Assembly (NCBI GenBank): GCA_018434355.1
Contig: JAHDPL010000028.1
Span: 1 to 55,365 of the forward strand
Direction: 5' to 3'
Length of the DNA: 55,365 bases
From: Sporomusaceae bacterium
GTDB lineage: Bacteria; Bacillota; Negativicutes; UBA1444
The notes beneath the pieces were generated by a model. That model was not told where the DNA came from, made no database searches, and saw only the letters and a list, made by a program, of their open reading frames with translations. The position numbers and the translations under genes are program-made. Shown here one piece after another: positions 34,562-43,060 of this stretch. How positions within the stretch are numbered: position 1 is the first letter of the stretch; the number at the start of each line of letters is the position of its first letter.

Positions 34562-35785
34562 TCAGCGCGCCCCCGCATGACCGAGGATGATCTGCGGCTT
34601 TTTGACCGGGTCTAGCCAGGCGACGATCCGCTCCAGATCGTTTTCGGCCATCGCCACGCAGCCGGCGGTCGGTTGCCCCGGCCCCTTCCAGATATGCAAA
34701 AAAATCGCACTGCCCAAGCCGGCGACAACAGGATCGGTATTGTAGCCGACCACCACGCCTAACCGGTATAAGTGGTCCTCACGCCGCATCTTTTCGTGCG
34801 ACTCCTTGGCCGGAATCCCGCGCACCCACTGGTTGTAACGCGGCGACGAAGGCTCATCGATCCAGGCGTCTGCCGCCGTCGCCTGCCGGTAAGGCATCCG
34901 GGTGTTAACCGTTTCCGCGTAACCAAACACCAGTTTCAACGGAAACACGCCACGCGGCGACATTCCGTCCCCTTCGCGTTTACGCTCAAAGGCGGCGATT
35001 CCCATGCGACCGACATTGACGGCAATCGGACCCAGCACCGGTTGCCAGCCTGCTGATGTGCGTTCAAAACCCCACAACACGCTTTCCACTGATCCGGTTG
35101 GCGGCTCGGCGACTGCCAGAACCTGGGCCGCACCGGTTGGAACCAAGCGGGGATCCACGTCAGCCGGCTCATATTCGCGCCATTCCGGCGCATCAAAATG
35201 CCACCACTCCGTCGTCACCGGCAAAAATCCCACCTGTTGCATCACCTCCTGCAAAATCCGTCGATTGTGCAGCGCCTCCGGCGATGCCGCCATATAATCC
35301 AGATGCGAACGTTCGGAGAATTCGTCAAAAGCCGACGGCATCGGCAATTCCCTGCCTGCAGCGTCAACCAGACCGACATCCACCGAAGCCCCCCGATTAT
35401 GCCGCGAACCGCCGGCAGCCGGATTTGCCACATAATTGGCATCAGGAAACACCGCCCACATTTTCCGCTGCACGGAAATAGGCCGGTAGCAGTCGAACAC
35501 TTTTAGTCCCAGTCCCTGCGACTTTAGCCGCCGCTGCGCCTGCAACAGCCGAAAGGCAACCGGTTCGCGCAAAACACAGCGGTTAGACGGATATAATACC
35601 TGGCCGGTAAAATTGTCTGCCGTCGCATAACGCATATCACTGATAATCGTTGGATCAAGCAGCTGCACGTCAGCCATCCCCAATCCCAGTTCCGTTAACG
35701 GTGATGCCGACGCCAGCGTAATCAGGCTCAACATCAGAACCAACAAAACACCAACCATTTTTTTATTTCCCGGGAAATAAGTCAC
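34562..35785 (-). CDS. Fusion of D-Ala-D-Ala dipeptidase (VanX/DdpX type) and L,D-transpeptidase (YkuD type)
   Basis: The 407-residue exported protein has a signal peptide (about 7-27). Residues 35-205 form a peptidase M15D domain with SRHNRGASVDVGL (His129, Asp136) and TTEWWHF (Glu193, His196), the zinc ligands and base of VanX. Residues 225-405 form a YkuD-like domain of the COG3786 kind, with FLHIW (His364) and TAGCVAM (Cys376). The first part would cleave D-Ala-D-Ala or related dipeptides, and the second would catalyse L,D-transfer or carboxypeptidase reactions on peptidoglycan stems. Joining both in one chain is unusual. It lies between DUF4127 and SH3-NlpC genes. Confidence 0.88.
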   Translation of the reverse strand: MTYFPGNKKMVGVLLVLMLSLITLASASPLTELGLGMADVQLLDPTIISDMRYATADNFTGQVLYPSNRCVLREPVAFRLLQAQRRLKSQGLGLKVFDCYRPISVQRKMWAVFPDANYVANPAAGGSRHNRGASVDVGLVDAAGRELPMPSAFDEFSERSHLDYMAASPEALHNRRILQEVMQQVGFLPVTTEWWHFDAPEWREYEPADVDPRLVPTGAAQVLAVAEPPTGSVESVLWGFERTSAGWQPVLGPIAVNVGRMGIAAFERKREGDGMSPRGVFPLKLVFGYAETVNTRMPYRQATAADAWIDEPSSPRYNQWVRGIPAKESHEKMRREDHLYRLGVVVGYNTDPVVAGLGSAIFLHIWKGPGQPTAGCVAMAENDLERIVAWLDPVKKPQIILGHAGAR

Positions 35786-35800
35786 CGCAACCCCTCCTGT

Positions 35801-37348
35801 CTACCGTAGTTGAACTCCCAATTCAAACATCCGGTTCCAGGGGAACTGGACAGTGATCGTGTCTGGCGGAATCGTCCACAGATACTTCCCGGCAAAACGA
35901 CGGATCCGGTCGCCTGCTTCCCGGGTCAGCCGCGGCTTCAGTTGGTTGAGCCACTGTCCGTCATTGCCGGCTGGATAAACAATCTGCTGTACCAGTTCTC
36001 CGCGGATGTTAGCCTGGTAAGCCCAATCATCAAGATAGCGCACCGCCAGCAATTTCAGCCGGTCCGCATCTGCCGTGCGCAAGGACAACATCCCCTGTCC
36101 AACGGCATAGCCCAGTGTATTGCCCGCCGTATTCCAGCCGGAATAAGCGTTTAAGCGATCCAGCAACCGCTGCCGCCATAGTTCCTGCATCAGCGCATTG
36201 TCAGCGCCATTGCCGTAAGCCACGTCGCCGACGGCTACCGGTCGTCCCATTGCCAGTTCGGCTTGCAAATGCCGGACAAACTCACGGGTTGCGCCAGTAG
36301 CGATTCCATTGTTTTCCGGCCCGTTCGCTTCGTGGGTCACGCCATTTTCCGGCGTGTTCACCGCCAGAATCAGATCCGGCCTTTCCGTCCAGTCCAGTTT
36401 CAAGCCGCCGGATAACTGGATATGCTGCGGAATTGTTTCCCCCAGCGGCCGATCTTCATAGGATGCGATAGTAGCGCCGCCGACGCCTGGGGCATAGAAC
36501 ACCTTGACAAACGGCATCTGAAAGGTAACCGCGTTGATCGCACGGACCACCATGCTCATGCCCAGGTTGTCGGCTCCCGGAATCGACAAATAACCGGACA
36601 CCCCAATATCGGCGCCCGCCTTGTTCAACCAACGGCCTTCCTGATTCGAAGCGGACAGCGGCGACGAATCATCGCGGCCGAGCAGCAAATAATCGATCAC
36701 GCCTTCGCGCACCAACTGCTGAAGGGCCAGGTTGACCTGATAATTTTTCTGACGGCGGCTTCGCCAGTCTTTTAAATGCTCTGCCGGCACCTGCGTCAGC
36801 AGTTGCTGCAACTGTCCTGTCTCTGCCGCCGACAACCCAGTGGTTTCACGCTTGTCTTCCAGCGCGGTGATTTGAAAAATCAATGGGCCGAACCGCTCGT
36901 AATAGCGAGGTTCCGTCGCGCCGGCGCTCATTTTCGGCGTACGCATGATCGTGCCGAAACCATACAGACGCAACGCAGGATGCGTCTGTTTCAGTTGCCG
37001 GAACATCGACAGCCGTTGCTGCAGCTCATCAAGGGGCAGACTATGGGTACGCGACGGAACCAAGCCGCCATAAATCAGTGAATCGGTCGATACCACCAAC
37101 GCATCGGCTGTCGTCGCCTGGGCAAAAACCCATTGCCAAAGTTTTGGTACGTCACCCGGCCGATCACGGCCGGCTATCAAGGATTCGGATGGCGTAGTGA
37201 TGCCGAGTCTTGCCGCTCGCACGCTGTCGACGACATATTCCAGGTTCACCGGGCGGTCATCCATTGGCAGATAACCGACCGATGCCGCCTCGACAGCCGG
37301 TGCGGCCAGCAGCAGCAACAAGCATAACAACCCGATCAGGGTTTTCAC
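35801..37348 (-). CDS. DUF4127 exported protein
   Basis: The 515-residue protein has a signal peptide (about 1-21) and then GYLPMDDRPVNLEYV, the hallmark opening of DUF4127. Other conserved stretches are STDSLIYGGLVPSR, LLLGRDDSSPLS, PGADNLGMSMVVRA and NTPENGVTHEAN. Its many Asp, Asn and His residues suggest a metal-dependent or sugar-binding enzyme, but no activity is established. The start is a GTG (37348) that overlaps the TGA of the GH18 gene as GTGA, so the two are coupled. It is embedded among peptidoglycan-active enzymes, which suggests a wall-linked role. Confidence 0.9.
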   Translation of the reverse strand: MKTLIGLLCLLLLLAAPAVEAASVGYLPMDDRPVNLEYVVDSVRAARLGITTPSESLIAGRDRPGDVPKLWQWVFAQATTADALVVSTDSLIYGGLVPSRTHSLPLDELQQRLSMFRQLKQTHPALRLYGFGTIMRTPKMSAGATEPRYYERFGPLIFQITALEDKRETTGLSAAETGQLQQLLTQVPAEHLKDWRSRRQKNYQVNLALQQLVREGVIDYLLLGRDDSSPLSASNQEGRWLNKAGADIGVSGYLSIPGADNLGMSMVVRAINAVTFQMPFVKVFYAPGVGGATIASYEDRPLGETIPQHIQLSGGLKLDWTERPDLILAVNTPENGVTHEANGPENNGIATGATREFVRHLQAELAMGRPVAVGDVAYGNGADNALMQELWRQRLLDRLNAYSGWNTAGNTLGYAVGQGMLSLRTADADRLKLLAVRYLDDWAYQANIRGELVQQIVYPAGNDGQWLNQLKPRLTREAGDRIRRFAGKYLWTIPPDTITVQFPWNRMFELGVQLR

Positions 37349-38937
37349 TCGGATGCCCCTTTCTTTTCCCGTTCTTTAGCCTTCTGAATCAGCGATTTAA
37401 GTGACCATTCGGCCAGTTCCGCTGCGAACGGATCGACCGGTTCCGTCGAAGCCGGTTGCCCCAGCGCCAGCTGGATCGTGCTCCAGATGCCTTCTTTTTC
37501 AAAGCCTTTGCGCCAGGCTGCCACGCCGGCCAATTGATATTTGTTGGCCAGTTCGACTTTCAACGCCAGCGACTTGGCGTCTTCGATCCAGACCTTGTAT
37601 CGGTAGCTTTCATCAGCATATTCGATGAAATGTTGTCCGGCGCTGTCGAGCCAGCGCGGCGTCAGACCATGTTGGGCAATCCGGTTTTCCACGTCGCTCA
37701 TCCACATCGTCGAAGCGCGAACCCTCACCCGACCATTGCCCAGGTCAGTCTCGCGCCATTCACGGGTGTAAAACGGTACTCCCATCAACAGTTTTTCCTT
37801 CGGCACATATTGCAGCGTGCTCTGGATACCCCGTTCGACCCAGCCGAGTGACGCGACCGATCCGGCCACCGGACTAGTCCGCCAATGTTCGTCATAGGTC
37901 ATTACCATGAAATAATCGACGATTTTCCCTAACGCCGCCCGATCATAGCAATTGGACCACATCGGCACGCCGGAAGGAACGGTCGCGTCAATCGACATGA
38001 CCATGCCCTGTTGCCGCAACTTATCGGTCATTCTGGCAACGAAGGACGTCAAGCGATCCTTGTCGTCATCATAAACATTTTCAAAGTCGATATTGATTCC
38101 GTCCAGGTCATATAGTGCCGTGAACAGCAGCAATTGCCGGATCGCCCGGTCCTGCGCCGCTTCGTCGGCCAGAAACGCCTTGGTCATGTCCGGATCGAAA
38201 CTGTTGGAAATCAGCGGCCAGACCTTGTATCCCTTATCGTGCGCATCCTGAACGTATTTCCATTCCGCCCGGCTGGCCACGGTCCCGCTGCTGTCAGTCA
38301 CCGCAAACCAGGTCGGCGAAATCACAGTTAGGCCGGGGATTTTTTCCTCACGGGCCAAATCGGCCTGCTCGGCCAGCACATGGTCCCAGACCAGACTGAT
38401 TTTCCCGTTCAGTTTGAACGGCGGACGTACCGTGTGCAACCGTCGGTCGGCTATTGACTTGCCGGCGGCAGGTTCAGGCAGTTTACGCACGATTAGCGTC
38501 TCTCCCGGCTGCGCTTTTTCAATTGCAATATGAAAGAACTTTTCCAGGCCTCTCAGGTTCAGCATCGGCGCCCCCATGACCGGTGTTGCGTTCAACTGGA
38601 ACTCGACTCCTGCCTGCAAAAAAGCGGTCAACTCCGTCTTTTCCAGTTCTAAAGCCGGTCGCTCCAGAGCTACCGACAATCCGGTCCGACCAGCAGACAA
38701 CATCATGTTGCTGTTTTTTTGCAGATAATCGGTCACCACCGCCAGCGGTACCAACGCCTCATGCTTGCTGACAAAGCCGGTATGCGTTGTTTTGACCAGC
38801 GAACCATCCGCTTGCCTTATTGCCACCGCCACATAAGGATCGGCGAAATCCTGCGCCGGCGAAGCCATCACCGCCGCCGAAACCGCACAAATCAGCATAA
38901 CCAGCAGCAAAACACCTCTTGAAAACAACTTTTTCAC
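37345..38937 (-). CDS. GH18 glycoside hydrolase with N-terminal copper-amine-oxidase-like stalk domain
   Basis: The protein of about 530 residues has a signal peptide (about 1-28). Residues about 30-155 form a stalk domain like those of the copper amine oxidase N-terminal type (LVPLAVVTDYLQ...MLNLRGLEKFF). The GH18 barrel (about 175-470) has DLDGINIDFE near 280-286, whose Glu is the catalytic acid. YDEHWR and WRKGFEKEGIW fit the YaaH/SleL group, which cleaves N-acetylglucosamine linkages in peptidoglycan or spore cortex. The start is a GTG at 38937, with AAAGGATG upstream. It is translationally coupled to the DUF4127 gene. Confidence 0.88.
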   Translation of the reverse strand: MKKLFSRGVLLLVMLICAVSAAVMASPAQDFADPYVAVAIRQADGSLVKTTHTGFVSKHEALVPLAVVTDYLQKNSNMMLSAGRTGLSVALERPALELEKTELTAFLQAGVEFQLNATPVMGAPMLNLRGLEKFFHIAIEKAQPGETLIVRKLPEPAAGKSIADRRLHTVRPPFKLNGKISLVWDHVLAEQADLAREEKIPGLTVISPTWFAVTDSSGTVASRAEWKYVQDAHDKGYKVWPLISNSFDPDMTKAFLADEAAQDRAIRQLLLFTALYDLDGINIDFENVYDDDKDRLTSFVARMTDKLRQQGMVMSIDATVPSGVPMWSNCYDRAALGKIVDYFMVMTYDEHWRTSPVAGSVASLGWVERGIQSTLQYVPKEKLLMGVPFYTREWRETDLGNGRVRVRASTMWMSDVENRIAQHGLTPRWLDSAGQHFIEYADESYRYKVWIEDAKSLALKVELANKYQLAGVAAWRKGFEKEGIWSTIQLALGQPASTEPVDPFAAELAEWSLKSLIQKAKEREKKGASE

Positions 38938-38969
38938 AATCTCATCCTTTCGTTTTGTCAAAGATTTTC

Positions 38970-39653
38970 TTAAAACAATCTTCTGGCGCCCAGATAACGA
39001 GCGCTCCAGTATGGCGAGGCCAGGGACGCCACCGCGACACCGGTGCCTGAGTTTGCGCCGATAAAGTTTCCGTCGCCAACGTAGATCCCATTGTGCGAAG
39101 CGCCAGGTTCATAGGTTTCAAAAAACACCAGATCGCCCGGCTGCAATTCCGACTGAAGCACCTTACGGCCCAGTTCATATTGTACATCGGCGGTACGCGG
39201 CAAATTAATCCCGATCTGGCGGAACACATACTGGACAAAGCCGGAACAGTCAAATCCGGCCGGTGTCTCGCCGCCCCAGACATAAGGTACGCCACCGAAC
39301 CGCATTGCAACATTCAGCAGGCGAGCGACATCCTTCTTGCCATAATTGCCGCCTTTGCCATAATCCATCAGAAAATGCCAGGTGATTTCATCGACCACTC
39401 CGGTCTGATTCAACCGGGCCTGTTTTTGATAGGTCATCACCGCCCGAGCGGTCCGTGCATCATACTCTCCCGTCGCCTTGGGCACATTGTAGCCGAGATC
39501 AATCAACCGCAGTTGCACTGCCAGCACCCGATCACCCTGGTCGCCCTCCCGCGCCGTCGCCGCCTGGGCAACCGTCGTCTGCATCAGCGCCACCGCCAAA
39601 CACAACCAAAATGCTAAAAAAACGGTGGTTCGCCTCGTCGTAATTTGTTTCAC
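38970..39653 (-). CDS. NlpC/P60 endopeptidase with peptidoglycan-binding domain
   Basis: The protein of about 227 residues has a signal peptide (about 8-32) and a PG_binding_1 domain (about 36-95: EGDQGDRVLAVQLRLIDLGY...). The NlpC/P60 domain has Cys136 in GFDCSGF, His187 in ASHNGIYVG and a third polar residue in FIGANS. It probably cleaves stem peptides at D-Glu to diaminopimelate. The GTG at 39653 overlaps the YbaK stop as GTGA, and GGAAGGAAAAG lies just before it. It starts the exported part of the envelope operon. Confidence 0.9.
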   Translation of the reverse strand: MKQITTRRTTVFLAFWLCLAVALMQTTVAQAATAREGDQGDRVLAVQLRLIDLGYNVPKATGEYDARTARAVMTYQKQARLNQTGVVDEITWHFLMDYGKGGNYGKKDVARLLNVAMRFGGVPYVWGGETPAGFDCSGFVQYVFRQIGINLPRTADVQYELGRKVLQSELQPGDLVFFETYEPGASHNGIYVGDGNFIGANSGTGVAVASLASPYWSARYLGARRLF

Positions 39654-40150
39654 TCTTTTCCTTCCCCAGTTTCGCCAACAACCCTGCCAATATCGCAAAC
39701 CGCCGCGCCCGCCGCCGTCACCAGATCAGCGGGACGCAGGAAAATCTGCATTCCCCGCAAGCCCGCACTGATCGAGATGATTGGCTGTGTGAGCGCAGAA
39801 CGGTCAAGATAGACTGGATAATTCTTCTTGGCGCCCAGTGGTGATACGCCACCCCGGATATACCCGGTCAATGGCAGCACTTCATTTAAGTGTACCATTT
39901 CAACTTTCTTATTGCCACTAGCCGACGCCAACGCTTTCAGGTCGATTTCCGCCTCCCCGGATACGATTCCCATAATGACGCCGGTTTTGTCGCCCTTGGC
40001 CACTAACGTCTTAAACACCTGCCCCGGCGGCAGACCCACTTTTTTCGCCACACTGGCGGCGCTCAAGTCGGTTTCATCCACCGGATATTCTCTGATTTCA
40101 TAGGCAATTTTCAGTTTATCGAGTAAACGGGCCGCATTTGTCTTTTTCAT
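39650..40150 (-). CDS. ybaK: YbaK/EbsC-type aminoacyl-tRNA deacylase
   Basis: The 166-residue cytoplasmic protein matches YbaK, which hydrolyses mischarged Cys-tRNA-Pro. Characteristic stretches are PPGQVFKTLVAKGD (with the conserved Lys), GIVSGEAEIDLKALA, GYIRGGVSPLGAKK and VYLDRSALTQPIISISAGLRG. The ATG at 40150 gives the expected length. The frame opens 27 codons earlier into a region with no family similarity. The ribosome site is weak. It is the only non-exported member of the envelope operon and the first gene in it; its link to the other genes is unclear. Confidence 0.88.
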   Translation of the reverse strand: MKKTNAARLLDKLKIAYEIREYPVDETDLSAASVAKKVGLPPGQVFKTLVAKGDKTGVIMGIVSGEAEIDLKALASASGNKKVEMVHLNEVLPLTGYIRGGVSPLGAKKNYPVYLDRSALTQPIISISAGLRGMQIFLRPADLVTAAGAAVCDIGRVVGETGEGKE

Positions 40151-40257
40151 AATGAATGATAATTCTTGCTCGCCTGGCCAAAGACCTGCTAGACAACCGC
40201 TGAAATAATCGAGATTGCCAGCAGGAAACAACGCTTTTTCCGTACAATATTAATAGT

Positions 40258-41214
40258 ATGGAAAACAGAAACAGCCCTGAAGTTTTAGCCATAGTTGAAT
40301 CGATGTTATCCGCCTGCATGTTGTGCCCACATCAATGCGGCGTCAACCGACTCACCGGCGAAACCGGACGCTGCCGCGCCGGACGGCTGACCCGTGTCGC
40401 GCTGGCTTCACTGCATCACTGGGAAGAGCCCTGCATTTCCGGCGAGCGTGGTTCTGGTACTGTATTTTTTGCCGGCTGCAACTTAACCTGTTGCTATTGC
40501 CAAAACCAACGAATCAGTCAACAAGATTTTGGCGCGTGCGTTTCAATCGAACGGTTGGCTGAGATTTTTCTGACCCAACAAACGCAGGGAGCCCACAATC
40601 TCAACCTGGTCACGCCCACCCCTTACGTCCCGCAGATCATCGCTGCGCTGGAACTAGCCCGGAAAACCGGATTAACGCTACCGGTTGTCTATAACAGCTC
40701 CGCCTACGAATCACCGGCAACGATTCAGGCACTGCGCGGCTGGGTCGACATCTACCTGCCGGATTACAAATACTTTTCCGATGCGCTGGCAATCAGCCTG
40801 TCCGGCGCAGCGGGCTATTTTGCGCATGCGACAGCCGCCATCCGCGAAATGCTTGACCAGGTCGGTGAATGCGAGTTCTGGCCTGACGGGCTGCTGAAAC
40901 GCGGCGTGTTGATCCGCCATCTGGCCTTACCGGGGCAGGCGGAAGATTCACGCCGGATCCTCGCGGCGATTCGCGACATTTTTGGCAAAGACAGTTGGTT
41001 TAGCCTGATGAATCAGTATACGCCGCCGGTCAATGCTGCGATGCCGCTAGAACTGGAACGCCGACTCACGGAGGAAGAGTATGAAAAGTTGATAGATTTT
41101 GCCCTGTCATTAGGAATGGAAAACGGCTTCATCCAGGAAGCCGGGACAGCCAGCGAAAAATTCATTCCCGATTTCAATCTTGACGGAATCACACATAGGG
41201 GAGCGTCGTCATGA
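40258..41214 (+). CDS. PflX-type radical SAM protein
   Basis: The 318-residue protein belongs to the PflX/COG1313 group of radical SAM proteins related to pyruvate formate-lyase activase. A Cys-rich N-terminus (CMLCPHQCGVNRLTGETGRC) precedes the radical SAM cluster motif CNLTCCYC (Cys74, 78, 81). YLPDYKYFSDALA and RGVLIRHLALPGQAEDS are typical. The target is unknown. The start codon has no clear ribosome site, and a TACAAT at 40243-40248 suggests a very short leader. It opens the plus-strand operon, and its stop overlaps the start of the next gene as ATGA. Confidence 0.85.
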   Translation: MENRNSPEVLAIVESMLSACMLCPHQCGVNRLTGETGRCRAGRLTRVALASLHHWEEPCISGERGSGTVFFAGCNLTCCYCQNQRISQQDFGACVSIERLAEIFLTQQTQGAHNLNLVTPTPYVPQIIAALELARKTGLTLPVVYNSSAYESPATIQALRGWVDIYLPDYKYFSDALAISLSGAAGYFAHATAAIREMLDQVGECEFWPDGLLKRGVLIRHLALPGQAEDSRRILAAIRDIFGKDSWFSLMNQYTPPVNAAMPLELERRLTEEEYEKLIDFALSLGMENGFIQEAGTASEKFIPDFNLDGITHRGASS

Positions 41215-41408
41215 ACCAGCAACCGCCACGAATTTCCTGCCAAAAGTGCAAGTTCTTTCATGTCACTTGGGACCGTTCCTTTCCTTATGGCTGCAAAGCC
41301 ATGGGTTTCAAAGGAAAAACGATGCCCTACCTGATGGTGTTCCAGGCCTCGGGAAAACCCTGCCTGGCTTATGAAGAAAGAGAGCCGACGTCGAAACAGG
41401 AAAACTGA
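41211..41408 (+). CDS. Small four-cysteine protein
   Basis: The 65-residue protein has Cys at positions 10, 13, 28 and 46 (SCQKCKFF, YGCKAM, KPCLAY), a spacing that could bind zinc or a cluster. Similar short proteins occur widely in anaerobes; I know no function. The start overlaps the radical SAM stop as ATGA, so it is coupled and might be its partner or substrate. Confidence 0.75.
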   Translation: MNQQPPRISCQKCKFFHVTWDRSFPYGCKAMGFKGKTMPYLMVFQASGKPCLAYEEREPTSKQEN

Positions 41409-41435
41409 CAAGTGAAATGAAAACGGAGGTTTCTT

Positions 41436-43046
41436 ATGCGACGAATTGTCATCACCCTGATCATCCTGGTTGCTCTAGCCGTCCCCGCCTTCGCCGCAGC
41501 GACAGCACCTGCCCCCTACTACATCAACGGGCAGCCAGCTCAAGGCGATTCCGCTGAACCGCTGAACGATGTCAAACAAATCTCCGCCTGCGATGGTCTG
41601 CAAGGCTTCCAGCGGTTCAGCGATCATCCACGCGGTTATTCCGTCTGTGTTCCTGCCGGGCTGAAGCCGGATTTTTCATTATCTGCAGTTCGCAGTGTTT
41701 TTGCCGACGGGCCGACCCAGATCGAGCTTTATTACGACGACTTCCGCGACTCCATCTCCCATCCCACCGCCTACATGGTTTACGCCAACCGCTTCTTGCC
41801 GGACAGTCGGCGTCACACGATCCAGCTACAGGAAACCTTCGGCTGGAACGGTTTCACCGTCAACCGGATCAAATGGCATCGTACACCTCTCGTTTCTTTG
41901 AAAGAAGACCGCAATCATTATGCCAGCCTGGAATTGCTGCGTTATCCGCATGAAGCCTATACGATCTTTATCAAATCGGCCCAGCCGATCGATAACGACC
42001 TGGATATCCTGCGCAGTTTCCGTTTGACTGAGCGGCGCGGCTCGCCCGGCGTGTTTCGCCGGATCGAGCCTTCTCGCACAAAGCTCAATAAGGAAACCCG
42101 CGAATTCCGCGACCAGTATTTCGGGCCGGACAGCCCACTAAGGTTCGGCCTGTTCGACTCGGACGCGCCGGAACGCCTGCGCGGCATCCGTGAACTGGAA
42201 GCGCGCCTGAACTATAAATTTTCCGTCGTGCTGCGCTACCAGACGCTCGATGAAGTCGCGGCCATTCCCGGCCTAAAGACGGCTTATGCGGACGGACGTT
42301 ATACCGAACTGACGCTGCACACCATCCACGCCGATGCGGTCAACGCGCTTTATGCCGGCGGAGTGCGGGGCAATCAGGACATCGTGTATAATATACTCGA
42401 CGGCAAATACGATGGTTACTTCCGTGAATATGCCAAGGCGCTGAAGGAGTTCGGCCACCCGGTGCTGTTCCGGCTGAACAATGAAATGAACGGCGACTGG
42501 TGCTGGTACTCGGCAATGTACGCCGGCAAGGACACCGATATCTACAAGGCGTTATGGCGGCACATACACCGCCTGTTCGACGAAGTCGGCGTCGACAACG
42601 TCCTGTGGGTCTGGAACCCGCATGACGTATCGCTGCCGGATTTCAAATGGAACCACCCGCTGATGTATTATCCCGGCGATGATGTCGTCGATATCATCGG
42701 CATCACCGGTTACAATACCGGCACTTATTTTCCCGGCGAAAAATGGCGCAGTTTCCATGAGATCTACAAGCCGGTCGATGTAGACTACAGCGAATGGTTT
42801 GACAAACCGTTCATGATCACCGAGTTCGGTTCCAATTCCGTCGGTGGCGACAAACCGGCCTGGATCCGGCAAATGTTCCAGGAACTACCCGCCTACCCAC
42901 GGATTAAAGTCGCCGTCTGGTGGAGCGGCATCGACCTAGACACAGCTGGTAATCCCGGGCGGATTTATCTGCTGGACCAGACCGCCGAAACCGTAGAAGC
43001 ATACCGCCAGGGACTGCAACAACTGCCGCAACCGAAAAAGAAATAG
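41436..43046 (+). CDS. Exported GH26-like glycoside hydrolase
   Basis: The 536-residue protein has a signal peptide (about 1-21). The first 210 residues form an uncharacterised beta-rich part. From about 235 it resembles GH26 barrels: RLNNEMNGDWCWYS (acid/base Glu350), WVWNPHD, and PFMITEFGSNS (nucleophile Glu463). GH26 enzymes cleave beta-mannans and related glucans, but the target here could be a cell's own polysaccharide. GGAGG lies six bases before the ATG. It sits between the small Cys protein and ftcD in one operon. Confidence 0.8.
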   Translation: MRRIVITLIILVALAVPAFAAATAPAPYYINGQPAQGDSAEPLNDVKQISACDGLQGFQRFSDHPRGYSVCVPAGLKPDFSLSAVRSVFADGPTQIELYYDDFRDSISHPTAYMVYANRFLPDSRRHTIQLQETFGWNGFTVNRIKWHRTPLVSLKEDRNHYASLELLRYPHEAYTIFIKSAQPIDNDLDILRSFRLTERRGSPGVFRRIEPSRTKLNKETREFRDQYFGPDSPLRFGLFDSDAPERLRGIRELEARLNYKFSVVLRYQTLDEVAAIPGLKTAYADGRYTELTLHTIHADAVNALYAGGVRGNQDIVYNILDGKYDGYFREYAKALKEFGHPVLFRLNNEMNGDWCWYSAMYAGKDTDIYKALWRHIHRLFDEVGVDNVLWVWNPHDVSLPDFKWNHPLMYYPGDDVVDIIGITGYNTGTYFPGEKWRSFHEIYKPVDVDYSEWFDKPFMITEFGSNSVGGDKPAWIRQMFQELPAYPRIKVAVWWSGIDLDTAGNPGRIYLLDQTAETVEAYRQGLQQLPQPKKK

Positions 43047-43060
43047 AGGAGGCTGACCTT

